Under the pieces are notes generated by a model that worked only from the letters and a program-made list of their open reading frames with translations, was not told where the DNA came from and ran no database searches. 64,000 nt of DNA, taken from the NCBI GenBank assembly GCA_030539295.1, contig JAUNSJ010000016.1, positions 1 through 64,000 on the forward strand, read 5' to 3'. Positions 52,702 through 60,877 of this stretch are shown in pieces (position 1 is the stretch's first letter; each line of letters opens with the position of its first letter). A program made the position numbers and the translations under genes. This DNA is from Planctomycetia bacterium. GTDB lineage: Bacteria > Planctomycetota > Planctomycetia > Pirellulales > Thermoguttaceae.

Positions 52702-53718
52702 ATGAAAAACAGAATACGTAATGCCTTTACCTTGGTCGAGCTGCTAGTCGTCATAGCGATTATTGGTGTGCTCATAGCCCTCTTACTTCCCGCGGTTCAG
52801 GCGGCGCGTGAGGCGGCCAATCGTATGGACTGTACCAACAGGATGAAGCAAATCTCGCTTGCCTGTCATAATTACCACGACGTACAGGGAGCTTTTCCGG
52901 CCGGAGCAATGTATCCGGTGAACACAGACACAAATGAAAGAATATGCTGGGGTATTTCCCTGCTGCCTTATATGGAACAACAAGCGTTATTTGAGCAGTG
53001 GACCCAGGCGAACACAGATGCGAAAAAACAGGCCGTGGGCGCAACCGTTGTTAGTGCCTATATTTGTCCTTCCGATGACATACCGATGAAAACAGTTGCG
53101 GAACGAGGCACGCCCTGGGCACATGGTAAGAAATTGGCGGTGGCCTCCTATCGTGGAATCGCGGGCAAGACAAATCATCCATACCACGAAGGGACACCCG
53201 CTGACGAACGGGGTAACTGGACACAAACTCTTTATGCTCCCAAGTTAAAAATGTCTTGGAAAGGGTTGTTTCATTACGTAGCCCCGGCCGGAACCACGAT
53301 GACCAATATCCGCAAGCTGGACAACGAAACCATGGCCGCTGTTCTGGACGGGACATCAAATACATTCGCTTTTAGTGAATCCCACTATCCGGCCAATGCA
53401 GAGGCCAGCGATCTGGCGGGTTTTAAACCGGTTACATTTTGGGCCTTTTCGTATGGTCATTATAATCTGGCACAGGCCATGATGGACAGCTCGGTTGTGC
53501 GTCATATAGAAAGTATCCAGTGGAAGGGATATTGCGGCGGGTCGCCCACGACGTACAAAATTGGCCATTGCATGTACGCGTTTGGCAGTTATCACCCCAG
53601 CGGCGGGAACTTTGCACTGGCCGATGGTTCCGTTCGGTTTGTCTCGGACACGTTTAATTACGAATTGTTCGCGGATTTTTGTACCATAGCCGGTGGTGAA
53701 ACGGCAACGTTCCCGTAA
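52702..53718 (+). CDS. DUF1559 pseudopilin-like protein (cassette 2, second copy)
   Basis: A 338-residue paralogue of the preceding gene. The leader is very short (eight residues), then [15 protein letters not shown] with cleavage expected before Phe9 and Glu13 conserved; [22 protein letters not shown] follows. The C-terminal H-X9-DG reads HPSGGNFALADG. Both copies share FAFSESHYPA and a long identical part around residues 230-300, while the N-terminal third has diverged, as if they have separate roles in one fibre. CAGGAG precedes the start. The lipoprotein gene begins 35 bp after the stop. Confidence 0.9.
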   Translation: MKNRIRNAFTLVELLVVIAIIGVLIALLLPAVQAAREAANRMDCTNRMKQISLACHNYHDVQGAFPAGAMYPVNTDTNERICWGISLLPYMEQQALFEQWTQANTDAKKQAVGATVVSAYICPSDDIPMKTVAERGTPWAHGKKLAVASYRGIAGKTNHPYHEGTPADERGNWTQTLYAPKLKMSWKGLFHYVAPAGTTMTNIRKLDNETMAAVLDGTSNTFAFSESHYPANAEASDLAGFKPVTFWAFSYGHYNLAQAMMDSSVVRHIESIQWKGYCGGSPTTYKIGHCMYAFGSYHPSGGNFALADGSVRFVSDTFNYELFADFCTIAGGETATFP

Positions 53719-53753
53719 TGTGAAAAATTTAAAAAAACAGAAAGGGTTGAATT

Positions 53754-54179
53754 GTGACTAAATATTTGTTCGCTGTTATGACAGGAGTTCTCTGTCTTTC
53801 TCTGCTGGGCTGTGGTGAAAGAATCATAGGTCTGGCACCCGTTTCCGGTACGGTAACGCTCAACGGCAAGCCATTAGCGGAAGCGCAAGTCTTCTTCCAG
53901 ATGCCGCCGGTGGGAGACGCCAAAATCATTCATTCTGCGGCCTTTACGGATGCGGAAGGGAAGTATACGCTCAAGTCGGTGGAAGAGGTGCCGCGTTCCG
54001 GGGCCATGCCGGGCACAGCGCGAGTGCGTATTTCGTTTGATTACAAGATACCAGAAAATGCATCGCAGTCGGAAATTGCGAAGTTGAATCTGCCGAAGAT
54101 GCCGGAACGCGCTACGGACGGTTCGCTCTCGTTTGTTGTAACTCCGGAAGGCAGTAGCGAAGCGAATTTCGACCTGTAG
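53754..54179 (+). CDS. Small lipoprotein with transthyretin-like domain (cassette 2)
   Basis: A 141-residue lipoprotein (lipobox SLLGC, Cys20), beginning with GTG after AAAGGG. The mature part has the carboxypeptidase regulatory-like pattern VSGTVTLNGKPLAEAQVFFQ near residue 31 and FTDAEGKYTLKSV near residue 63. It is the same type of protein as at 26926, although the two are not close in sequence. In both cassettes it directly follows DUF1559 genes, which argues for a working partnership such as anchoring the fibre to a membrane. Confidence 0.78.
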   Translation: MTKYLFAVMTGVLCLSLLGCGERIIGLAPVSGTVTLNGKPLAEAQVFFQMPPVGDAKIIHSAAFTDAEGKYTLKSVEEVPRSGAMPGTARVRISFDYKIPENASQSEIAKLNLPKMPERATDGSLSFVVTPEGSSEANFDL

Positions 54180-54199
54180 ACGTGCGATGAGAGTTTGTG

Positions 54200-55354
54200 C
54201 TAGCGCGGCCAGTAATTCTGTCGATATTCCGTTGGCGTTTTACCGGTTGCCTTGCGAAAGAGCCGCATCATATATTCCGGATATTCAAATCCGGCTTCCG
54301 TGGCGATTTCCCTGACCGAAAGATCGGTCGTTACGAGGAGTTCACGAACAGCGTCCAATCGCACCTGAGTAATTTCCTCGTTAATGGTTCGGCCGAGAGA
54401 CGATTTAAACCGATTCTCCAGCGCAACACGCGACAGTCGGGCATGACGAACAACGTCACGGGGAGTAATACCAAGTTTGGCATTTTCGTGGATGAATCTT
54501 GCTGCTTGGCGCAGTCGGGCATCCGCAGTAGCAGTGGTGTCACTGGAGGCGCGCATCGCAATACGACGAGGTTCGATCAGGGTCGAATGGCCCGGATGGC
54601 AGTTTCCGGTCATCATACGATGGAGGAGTGCCGCGGCTTCATATCCACAGCGTTCGGCGTTAACGTCGACACTGGTAAGAGGAGGAAGACTAACGCCGCA
54701 CAGGCAGTCGTCGTTTCCGATTCCGGCTACGGCCACAGAGTCGGGCACCGACCGTCCCACACTGCGGCAGGTCTGTAAGGCAAGCAGGCCCATATCGTCG
54801 TTACAGGTTACCAGTGCGGTTTGCTCCGGAAGAGCGAGCAACCACTTTTGTAACCTGCGTAATGAGGCGGGCCCGAGTCGATGCTCACTTTCGCGACCGA
54901 GAGCGAGCATACGGCATTCGAATCCGGATGCCGTTACAAGTTCCTGAAAATAGGTTGCGCGTTGGAAATGAGGCGTTGCCGCGTGACCCCGATATCCCAG
55001 AAAGGCAAAGGTATAAAACCCACGTTGTCGAAAGTGCTGGAAGATGAGCTGGACAATGGCGCGATTATCCGGACCCACTTGCGGAATCCGGTCGTGCGAG
55101 AATCGACGCCGTAAATCGACGACCGGAATATCAAGGGCAACGAGGCGGTCAAAGAGTTCGCGATTGTCGACGCGGGCAATAATACCGTCCAACTGTCGCA
55201 ACAGGTCGCGGCTCGTTTCGTGCGGCTGATATTCCAGATGCCACAGGCCCAGTTCCCGATTAAATCGTGAAATACCCAGGATAACGCCTCGGGCATAAGT
55301 CCTGGTCGATTCCACAAGAAGTGCTACGCGTTTATACGTTGATCGCTTCGCCAT
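54200..55354 (-). CDS. XylR-type transcription regulator beside the hexuronate operon
   Basis: A 384-residue regulator: LacI-type ligand domain (residues ~1-270; VALLVESTRTYARGVILGIS near the start, VALDIPVVDLR near residue 92) and AraC double helix-turn-helix (residues ~280-380; TPRDVVRHARLSRVALENRFKS and SVREIATEAGFEYPEYMMRLFRKATG). An AGGGA site precedes the ATG. It is divergent from the RraA/MFS/UxuA/SDR operon and converges on the cassette 2 lipoprotein 20 bp away, so it may govern the hexuronate genes, cassette 2, or both. The ligand is unknown; a hexuronate or its breakdown product is plausible. Confidence 0.87.
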   Translation of the reverse strand: MAKRSTYKRVALLVESTRTYARGVILGISRFNRELGLWHLEYQPHETSRDLLRQLDGIIARVDNRELFDRLVALDIPVVDLRRRFSHDRIPQVGPDNRAIVQLIFQHFRQRGFYTFAFLGYRGHAATPHFQRATYFQELVTASGFECRMLALGRESEHRLGPASLRRLQKWLLALPEQTALVTCNDDMGLLALQTCRSVGRSVPDSVAVAGIGNDDCLCGVSLPPLTSVDVNAERCGYEAAALLHRMMTGNCHPGHSTLIEPRRIAMRASSDTTATADARLRQAARFIHENAKLGITPRDVVRHARLSRVALENRFKSSLGRTINEEITQVRLDAVRELLVTTDLSVREIATEAGFEYPEYMMRLFRKATGKTPTEYRQNYWPR

Positions 55355-55463
55355 GTTATTTCCCTGTTGTATACAGGTTCCACTCGCTGCTTTCCGCTAT
55401 GTGGGCACGGGGCCGGCCGGATTACAACGTAGTCCGCGGAAACAGGAGAAATGGAGTGTTGTT

Positions 55464-55492
55464 AGTATAATAAAAATCGGTCCGCATAACAA
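55464..55492 (-). promoter_or_regulatory. Promoter of the third XylR gene
   Basis: On the minus strand, TTGTTA (55492-55487), 17 bp and TATACT (55469-55464). Four of six -35 and five of six -10 bases match the consensus. Confidence 0.5.
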
Positions 55493-55520
55493 ACGGAACT
55501 TACTTTTTTATTATACCCGT

Positions 55521-55560
55521 GTTGCCACCTGCTTGCAACCCACCGGAAACGGATTATACT
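55521..55560 (+). promoter_or_regulatory. Promoter of the hexuronate operon with overlapping inverted repeat
   Basis: TTGCAA (55533-55538), 16 bp and TATACT (55555-55560) form the promoter. GTTGC (55521-55525) and GCAAC (55535-55539) are inverted repeats nine bases apart and overlap the -35 box, so a regulator could act there. I do not see the 21-bp tandem repeats found at the two other XylR loci. Confidence 0.55.
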
Positions 55561-55595
55561 GTAAATATTAACTGCGTGTTATATGGATTCAAAAA

Positions 55596-56333
55596 ATGAG
55601 TACTATGCAAGTACAACCGTCAAAAATGAAAATTGAAAAACTTGAAAAGCTTCGTGACGAATGGGATGAGAGTCCGCTGGCCCGTCCGGAGGAGGAGATC
55701 ATAGCGCGGTACGAGCGTCTTTATACCGGTTGCGTTAACGACGTTATGCGTCAGATGTGTCTGACGAATCAGGCGCTGCCGCCGGAGATTATGCCTCTGC
55801 GGGATGATATGAAACTTGCTGGATTTGCCTTTACCATACGGTCAAGTGCGGACCCAACCGTAGGGGGGGAGCTGGAACTGCGTGTGAAAATGCTGGACGA
55901 GCTTGGCCCGAATATGGTCTGTGTCTGGAATGCGAACGGTACTGACAACGCGTCGCACTGGGGGGGTGTTATGACGAAAATGTCACGAGCACAAGGCGTC
56001 CGTGGCGCCATCATAGACGGAGGTATCCGCGATACAGGCGATATACTGGAGCAAGGTTTTCCCATCTGGTATCGCTACCGTACAAGTAACGGTTCCCTGT
56101 CGCGAGCGAAGATAACCGGCTATCGCACTCCCATAACCATAGGTTCGGTCCTGATTAAGCCAGGCGACCTCCTTTTTGGCGACATAGACGGCGTGGTGGT
56201 CGTTCCGCGAGCCCTGGTTCTCCCTGTGCTGGTCGAGGCGGAATCCGTCGAAAGGAATGAGCTTGAATTTAAAGACTGGATTAACGCCGGGCTGACGCCG
56301 CAGGAAGTGCACAACAATGGTGGCTATTTCTAA
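55596..56333 (+). CDS. RraA/HMG aldolase-like protein
   Basis: A 245-residue protein of the RraA superfamily. It has an extra helical N-terminus of about 35 residues, then YTGCVNDVMRQMC near residue 48, DPTVGGELELRVKM near residue 86 and the signature GAIIDGGIRDTGDILEQGFPIW near residue 136 (the RD pair binds metal and substrate in aldolase members), ending with GDIDGVVVVPRALV near residue 195. Members include 4-hydroxy-4-methyl-2-oxoglutarate aldolase, oxaloacetate decarboxylase and RNase E inhibitors. Here the context of mannonate dehydratase and an MFS carrier suggests a sugar-acid aldolase or decarboxylase. It is the first gene of the operon; its ribosome binding site is weak. Confidence 0.8.
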   Translation: MSTMQVQPSKMKIEKLEKLRDEWDESPLARPEEEIIARYERLYTGCVNDVMRQMCLTNQALPPEIMPLRDDMKLAGFAFTIRSSADPTVGGELELRVKMLDELGPNMVCVWNANGTDNASHWGGVMTKMSRAQGVRGAIIDGGIRDTGDILEQGFPIWYRYRTSNGSLSRAKITGYRTPITIGSVLIKPGDLLFGDIDGVVVVPRALVLPVLVEAESVERNELEFKDWINAGLTPQEVHNNGGYF

Positions 56334-56371
56334 CACGAGCAAGGGTAACGCGCGAGCAAGGATAACAGACG

Positions 56372-57751
56372 ATGAATCAACAGCAGAGAAGTGAACCTGG
56401 CCGGTGGTATCCGTGGTACATGCTCCTGTTCCTTTGGGGTGCCTTCTTTCTGAATCAGGGAGACCGACAGCTCTTTAATAATGTTCTGCCTCTGATCGAG
56501 GAGGAACTGGGCTTTACCCCGATTCAGCTAAGCCTGGTCGCGATGATCTTTACGATCTGTTACGGTATTTTCGTGCCCATTGCCGGTTATGCCGGGGATC
56601 GTATTCAGAAGCGTTTTGTTGTCCTGCTGAGTCTTCTGGTCTTTAGTCTCGGCACACTTGCGACCGGGCTGGTTCCACATGCCGATGCGATCAAAGAATT
56701 CTTACCACAAAGTCTTTTCGCCTGGTGTTCTGCGTCGGGGGTCTGTCTTGGACTGCTCATTGTAGCCAGAAGTGTTGCCACGGGCATAGGAGAAGCGTTC
56801 TACTACCCTGCAGCGAATTCTCTTATAGCGATCTATCACGAGAAAACGCGAGCTACAGCCATGGCCGTTCACCAGACGGCCAACTATACCGGCGTGGTCT
56901 TTGGCGGGTCGCTTGCCGCCTGGGTGGGATACCGGTATGGGTGGCGTGTTGCCTTTTATTGCTTTGGGACCATTGGCATAATCTGGGCCTTGGCGATTCT
57001 GCTGCTCTTTCGGAATGACCGCCGCGATTTGCTGGTCCTTCAGCGGCGTGCAAGCATGAGCGATGCCAGTTCGGATAACGCTCTTGGCCTGCGGTCTGTT
57101 CTCGCGGCGATTCTATCGAGGCCGACCTTCTATCTGCTTGCCTTGGCCTTTGGCGGTATGTGTTTTGTCAACGTGGGTTTTCTCACCTGGATGCCACGTT
57201 ATTTGATTCAGGAGTTCAACGTAGAAGGAGCCAAAGCGGGGTTCGACGCCACCTTTTACCATCATGTAACGGCCTATGTGAGTGTCTTTATAGCCGCAGC
57301 AATAAGTGATTCGCTCGCGTTGCGGATTCCTGCCATACGCATGGTCATGGAATTTATTGGCCTCCTGCTCGGCGCGCCTTTTATCTGGCTTATGGGTTAC
57401 AGCGACAGTCTCGTGGTCGTCTATTTGGCCTTGGCCGGGTTCGGTCTCTTTCGCGGGATTTACGACTCGAATCTTTTTGCCGCCATGTTCGACGTTATCG
57501 AGCCGCGTTTCCGTGCGACAGCGTCGGGGATTATGCTCGCGTTTGCCTTCGTGATCGGTTCGCTTGCCCCGTGGATACTCGCGCTCTTGGCGGAATCGTT
57601 GCACGGAGATTTCGGACCGGGACTTGCCTCGCTCGCTTATGTCTATCTCGGTTCAGCATTTCTGATTCTGCTCGCGACGCTCCTGTTCTATAAGCGTGAT
57701 CGGCTTGCCGCGGAGCAGAATGAGTCGCGAATCGCCCAGGAGGAACGATGA
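56372..57751 (+). CDS. MFS transporter, probable hexuronate/sugar-acid carrier
   Basis: A 459-residue protein with about 12 membrane helices. The MFS loop between helices 2 and 3 reads GYAGDRIQKR near residue 71, and helix 4-5 contains ATGIGEAFYYPAANSLIAIYH near residue 137. It resembles the anion:cation symporter branch that includes ExuT-like hexuronate carriers, and the operon fits such a substrate. It starts 38 bp after the RraA-like gene with an AAGGA site, and its stop codon overlaps the next start by four bases (ATGA). Confidence 0.85.
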   Translation: MNQQQRSEPGRWYPWYMLLFLWGAFFLNQGDRQLFNNVLPLIEEELGFTPIQLSLVAMIFTICYGIFVPIAGYAGDRIQKRFVVLLSLLVFSLGTLATGLVPHADAIKEFLPQSLFAWCSASGVCLGLLIVARSVATGIGEAFYYPAANSLIAIYHEKTRATAMAVHQTANYTGVVFGGSLAAWVGYRYGWRVAFYCFGTIGIIWALAILLLFRNDRRDLLVLQRRASMSDASSDNALGLRSVLAAILSRPTFYLLALAFGGMCFVNVGFLTWMPRYLIQEFNVEGAKAGFDATFYHHVTAYVSVFIAAAISDSLALRIPAIRMVMEFIGLLLGAPFIWLMGYSDSLVVVYLALAGFGLFRGIYDSNLFAAMFDVIEPRFRATASGIMLAFAFVIGSLAPWILALLAESLHGDFGPGLASLAYVYLGSAFLILLATLLFYKRDRLAAEQNESRIAQEER

Positions 57752-58725
57752 GAAGCGGAATGAAAATAACCATGTTTCTGCCGTACGCCCCGGACCGGCG
57801 ATGGCACCTTGCGAGTCAGGCGGGGGTCACACATGCCGTGGTTAAGCTCGCATCCGAACTGACAGGGCGGACCCCCCCTTGGGATTACGAAACGCTCCTT
57901 GAGGCACAAAACCGTTTCCACAGCGCCGGACTTGTTCTTTACGGCCTTGAAGGAGATCAGTTCGATATGAGTCGTATTAAACTGGGTCTTAAAGGTCGCG
58001 AAGATGATATTGTGCTCTATCAGGAGATGATTCGTAATATGGGTACGTTAAAAATTCCGCTCCTGTGCTATAATTTTATGGCCGGTATTGGATGGTATCG
58101 CACCGAGCATGCGGCGGTCACTCGGGGCGCCGCCCGCACAACAGCGTTTCGAATTGCGGACCTTGACCTGTCTGACGGCAGGGTTCTGATAACCCGGGAG
58201 CACCTGTGGCAGAATTATACCTGGTTCCTTGAAAAAGTACTCCCCGTCGCCGAAGAAGTGGGCGTTGTGCTTGCCCTGCATCCGGACGATCCGCCGTTGC
58301 CTTTCCTCGGCGGCTACGCTCGTATCTTTTGCAATGCTGACGGGTTTCGAAAGGCACTGACTCTGTCCTCGAGTCCCGCACACCAGATTACGTTCTGTCA
58401 GGCAAACTTTCATCTCATGGGCGAAGATGTTCCCGCTTTGATTCACGAATGGTCAGATCGTATTGCCTTCTATCACTTTCGCGATATTTGCGGCGCGGCC
58501 GATAACTTTATTGAAACGTTCCACGACGACGGTCAGAATAATATGGTTGCCGACCTCATTGCGCTGCGACAAACAGGTTTCTCCGGCCCAATTCGGACCG
58601 ACCATGCGCCCTTTATGGCCGGGGAAGGGGAAACGGCAGATGGCTATGGTATGCTCGGGCATATCTTTGCGCTCGGCTATCTGAAAGGTATTCTTGCATC
58701 TTTAGACAATCAGAAAGACGAATAA
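57748..58725 (+). CDS. uxuA: Mannonate dehydratase
   Basis: UxuA removes water from D-mannonate to give 2-keto-3-deoxygluconate in glucuronate breakdown. The 325 residues show the family's barrel motifs: LLCYNFMAGIGWYRTEH near residue 109, LALHPDDPPLPFLGG near residue 175, a CQANFHLMGEDVP segment near residue 216, FYHFRDI near residue 240 and PIRTDHAPFM near residue 280 (usually RPDHG). These supply the metal ligands. The start overlaps the transporter stop and follows AGGAGG, so translation is coupled. It is a little shorter than E. coli UxuA (394) as in the short UxuA type. Confidence 0.88.
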   Translation: MRSGMKITMFLPYAPDRRWHLASQAGVTHAVVKLASELTGRTPPWDYETLLEAQNRFHSAGLVLYGLEGDQFDMSRIKLGLKGREDDIVLYQEMIRNMGTLKIPLLCYNFMAGIGWYRTEHAAVTRGAARTTAFRIADLDLSDGRVLITREHLWQNYTWFLEKVLPVAEEVGVVLALHPDDPPLPFLGGYARIFCNADGFRKALTLSSSPAHQITFCQANFHLMGEDVPALIHEWSDRIAFYHFRDICGAADNFIETFHDDGQNNMVADLIALRQTGFSGPIRTDHAPFMAGEGETADGYGMLGHIFALGYLKGILASLDNQKDE

Positions 58726-58727
58726 AC

Positions 58728-59507
58728 ATGACCTGTCCGATATCACAAGTGTCGCTGAACCTGACCGGTAAAACCGCTCTCGTTACGGGGGCCAGCCGCG
58801 GAATAGGCGCGGAACTTGCCCGTGCTCTTGCAAAAGCGGGGTGCAAGGTCGTTATCAATACGTGTCATTCCGCACAAGCGGCCGGGAAACTAAAAGCGGA
58901 ACTCGACGCGCAGGGGGCTTCTGCTCTTGTGGTCCAGGCCGACTTGAGTCGCTATGACGATATCCAAAAGCTCTTCGATGTCACGGAATCGCAGTTCGGT
59001 CCCGTCGACATACTTATCAACAACGCAGGTCTGGAAATCCGTAAACGCTCGACCGAATACACAGAAGACGACTGGGAATGTATGGTCAATACGAACCTTA
59101 AAGGCTCGTTCTTTGCCGCGCAACGGGCACTTCGTACCATGGCGACGCGCGGTTGGGGCCGCATTGTCAATCTATCCTCAGTTCACGAAACGCGTCCAAC
59201 CGGCAATCGAAGTATTTACAGCATAACCAAGGGCGGATTACACATGCTGACCAGAGAACTTGCGTTGGAGTTCGGACCTCTGGGTATTACTGTCAATAGT
59301 ATTGCCTTGGGTGCGATTCGCACGGATATGAATCGCGCCGTTCTTGCCGACCCCGATTACACGGCACGCGTTTTGCAGCATATTCCGTCACGATTCATAG
59401 GCGAAACGTCCGACGTCTCTCCGCTGGTCCTCTTTCTACTCTCGGAACAGGCACGCTATATCAATGGTGCCACGCTGCCTTTGGATGGCGGCATGCAGCT
59501 CACGTGA
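58728..59507 (+). CDS. Short-chain dehydrogenase/reductase of the hexuronate operon
   Basis: A 259-residue classical SDR with the cofactor motif TGASRGIGAEL near residue 20, NNAG near residue 98, the Ser in NLSSVHE near residue 147, and YSITK near residue 162 (catalytic Tyr and Lys). The C-terminus ends in LPLDGGMQLT. In this operon the likely job is the reduction of fructuronate to mannonate, which in E. coli is done by the unrelated UxuB, or another uronate or 2-keto-3-deoxygluconate step. It lies two bases after the uxuA stop codon. No uxuB homologue is in the window. Confidence 0.85.
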   Translation: MTCPISQVSLNLTGKTALVTGASRGIGAELARALAKAGCKVVINTCHSAQAAGKLKAELDAQGASALVVQADLSRYDDIQKLFDVTESQFGPVDILINNAGLEIRKRSTEYTEDDWECMVNTNLKGSFFAAQRALRTMATRGWGRIVNLSSVHETRPTGNRSIYSITKGGLHMLTRELALEFGPLGITVNSIALGAIRTDMNRAVLADPDYTARVLQHIPSRFIGETSDVSPLVLFLLSEQARYINGATLPLDGGMQLT

Positions 59508-59666
59508 CCGCTGGTTATTTTTCTTATATTACCTAGAACTTCTATCTTTAGTAGTTTTAGTCCTACTATTTGCGAATCTTGTTCCTTTAGTAAAAAAACG
59601 TGGTATTTCCCCCAACTTATCTGGACAGAATTGCCGAAAAAGGATATGCTTACGGAAGGGAGTATC

Positions 59667-60284
59667 ATGAATCCATTTCCAGTACTGTTTGGGCTTTACC
59701 CCGGTTGGGAGGGGTTGTCGAAGCACGGCCGATGGCGACATCTGGCGGTTGCCTGGGCCTTTGCGTGCCTGCTCGACCTGGTACTCTGGCTAACCTGTTA
59801 CTGGACGGATCTGATTCCTTACGGGCACAAGCGTTGGCTCTTTCTCGCACTGGCGGTTGCCTGGCTCGTCTTGGCTGGCATTGCCAGTCAGTTGACCAAA
59901 CGGCTGGACGCAATTCGCGCATTGGACTCGTCTGGTGACCTGTATCAAGAAGTCCTGACTCATTATCTTAAAGGGAACTGGTCCGCGGCGGAATCCTGCG
60001 CGCAGTCGCTCCTTAAATACAATCCACAAGACGCGGAAGCTCTATTGCTCCTGGCGACGCTCTACCGGCATCTGAAACGTCCTGAACACGCCAAGGCAGC
60101 GCTGAACGCGCTGAAAAAGCTCGAAACGTCCGATAAATGGTTTGAGGAGATTATCTGGGAAGAGCGGGAACTCATGCGACCGGAAGTGCCAGAAGAAGAG
60201 ACCAGACCGGAAGAAGACGACGCTTCGGGACAGGCGGAATCGGAGTCGCACGAGGACTGTCAGCCGCGCATCTTCGTCGGATAA
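59667..60284 (+). CDS. Small membrane protein with TPR-like repeat
   Basis: A protein of about 205 residues from the ATG at 59667 (GGAAGGGAG site). Two membrane helices span about residues 28-48 and 60-80. A cytoplasmic helical part with one or two tetratricopeptide-like units follows (YLKGNWSAAESCAQSLLKYNPQDAEALLLLATLYRHLK, residues ~100-140) and the C-terminus is Glu-rich. Such proteins usually mediate protein contacts; no function is known. It follows the hexuronate operon by 159 bp of AT-rich DNA and converges on coaD. Confidence 0.65.
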   Translation: MNPFPVLFGLYPGWEGLSKHGRWRHLAVAWAFACLLDLVLWLTCYWTDLIPYGHKRWLFLALAVAWLVLAGIASQLTKRLDAIRALDSSGDLYQEVLTHYLKGNWSAAESCAQSLLKYNPQDAEALLLLATLYRHLKRPEHAKAALNALKKLETSDKWFEEIIWEERELMRPEVPEEETRPEEDDASGQAESESHEDCQPRIFVG

Positions 60285-60318
60285 CAGCCGCAACTCCTTA
60301 TTCCAACGTTGGATACGC

Positions 60319-60819
60319 TTATTGTAAGGCGCGATTTTTTATGGCCCGAATGACCGGAGGCGACAGGAAGCTGGCCAGCGTCTCTTCGTCGGCAACGTTG
60401 GCAATTTCTTTAATGAGCGAACTGGAGACGTGTGCCAGTTCTCCATCGGCGATGAGAAAGAGCGTCTCCACGTCCGGGGCCAGGCGGCGATTGGCCATCA
60501 TCATGGTCAACTCGGCGGGAATATCCGTTATGGGACGAACGCCGCGGACCAGGATTTTCGCGCCCAACTGCTGTACAAAGCGAACCGTAAGTCCATTGTA
60601 GGTTTGCACTTCGATATTGTGCAGACCTTGCGTCGACTGGCGTATTAACTCGCAACGCTCCTCCGGAGTAAACCAGGGCGACTTTTCGGAGTTCACACCT
60701 ACCCCGACCACCAGCCGGTCAAACAGTTTACTGGCTCGTTCAATCACGTTCAAGTGGCCAAGTGTAACCGGGTCAAACGACCCGGGATAGACAGCCAGAC
60801 TCATTGCCTCGGTACTCAT
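60319..60819 (-). CDS. coaD: Phosphopantetheine adenylyltransferase
   Basis: CoaD transfers AMP to 4'-phosphopantetheine, the penultimate step of coenzyme A synthesis. The protein of ~166 residues has the nucleotidyltransferase motif AVYPGSFDPVTLGHLN near residue 9, KILVRGVRPITDIPAEL near residue 88 and SSSLIKEIA near residue 132 in place of the usual ISSTxVR. The start is ambiguous: ATG at 60819 (after AGAAAG), GTG at 60822, or a later ATG at 60804 closer to the usual family start. leuA lies 55 bp upstream on the same strand. Confidence 0.93.
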   Translation of the reverse strand: MSTEAMSLAVYPGSFDPVTLGHLNVIERASKLFDRLVVGVGVNSEKSPWFTPEERCELIRQSTQGLHNIEVQTYNGLTVRFVQQLGAKILVRGVRPITDIPAELTMMMANRRLAPDVETLFLIADGELAHVSSSLIKEIANVADEETLASFLSPPVIRAIKNRALQ

Positions 60820-60877
60820 CACTATACTTTCTGTTCTTCCCGGTCAGACCGGTTTTGGCGCAAAACGTAACCATTGG

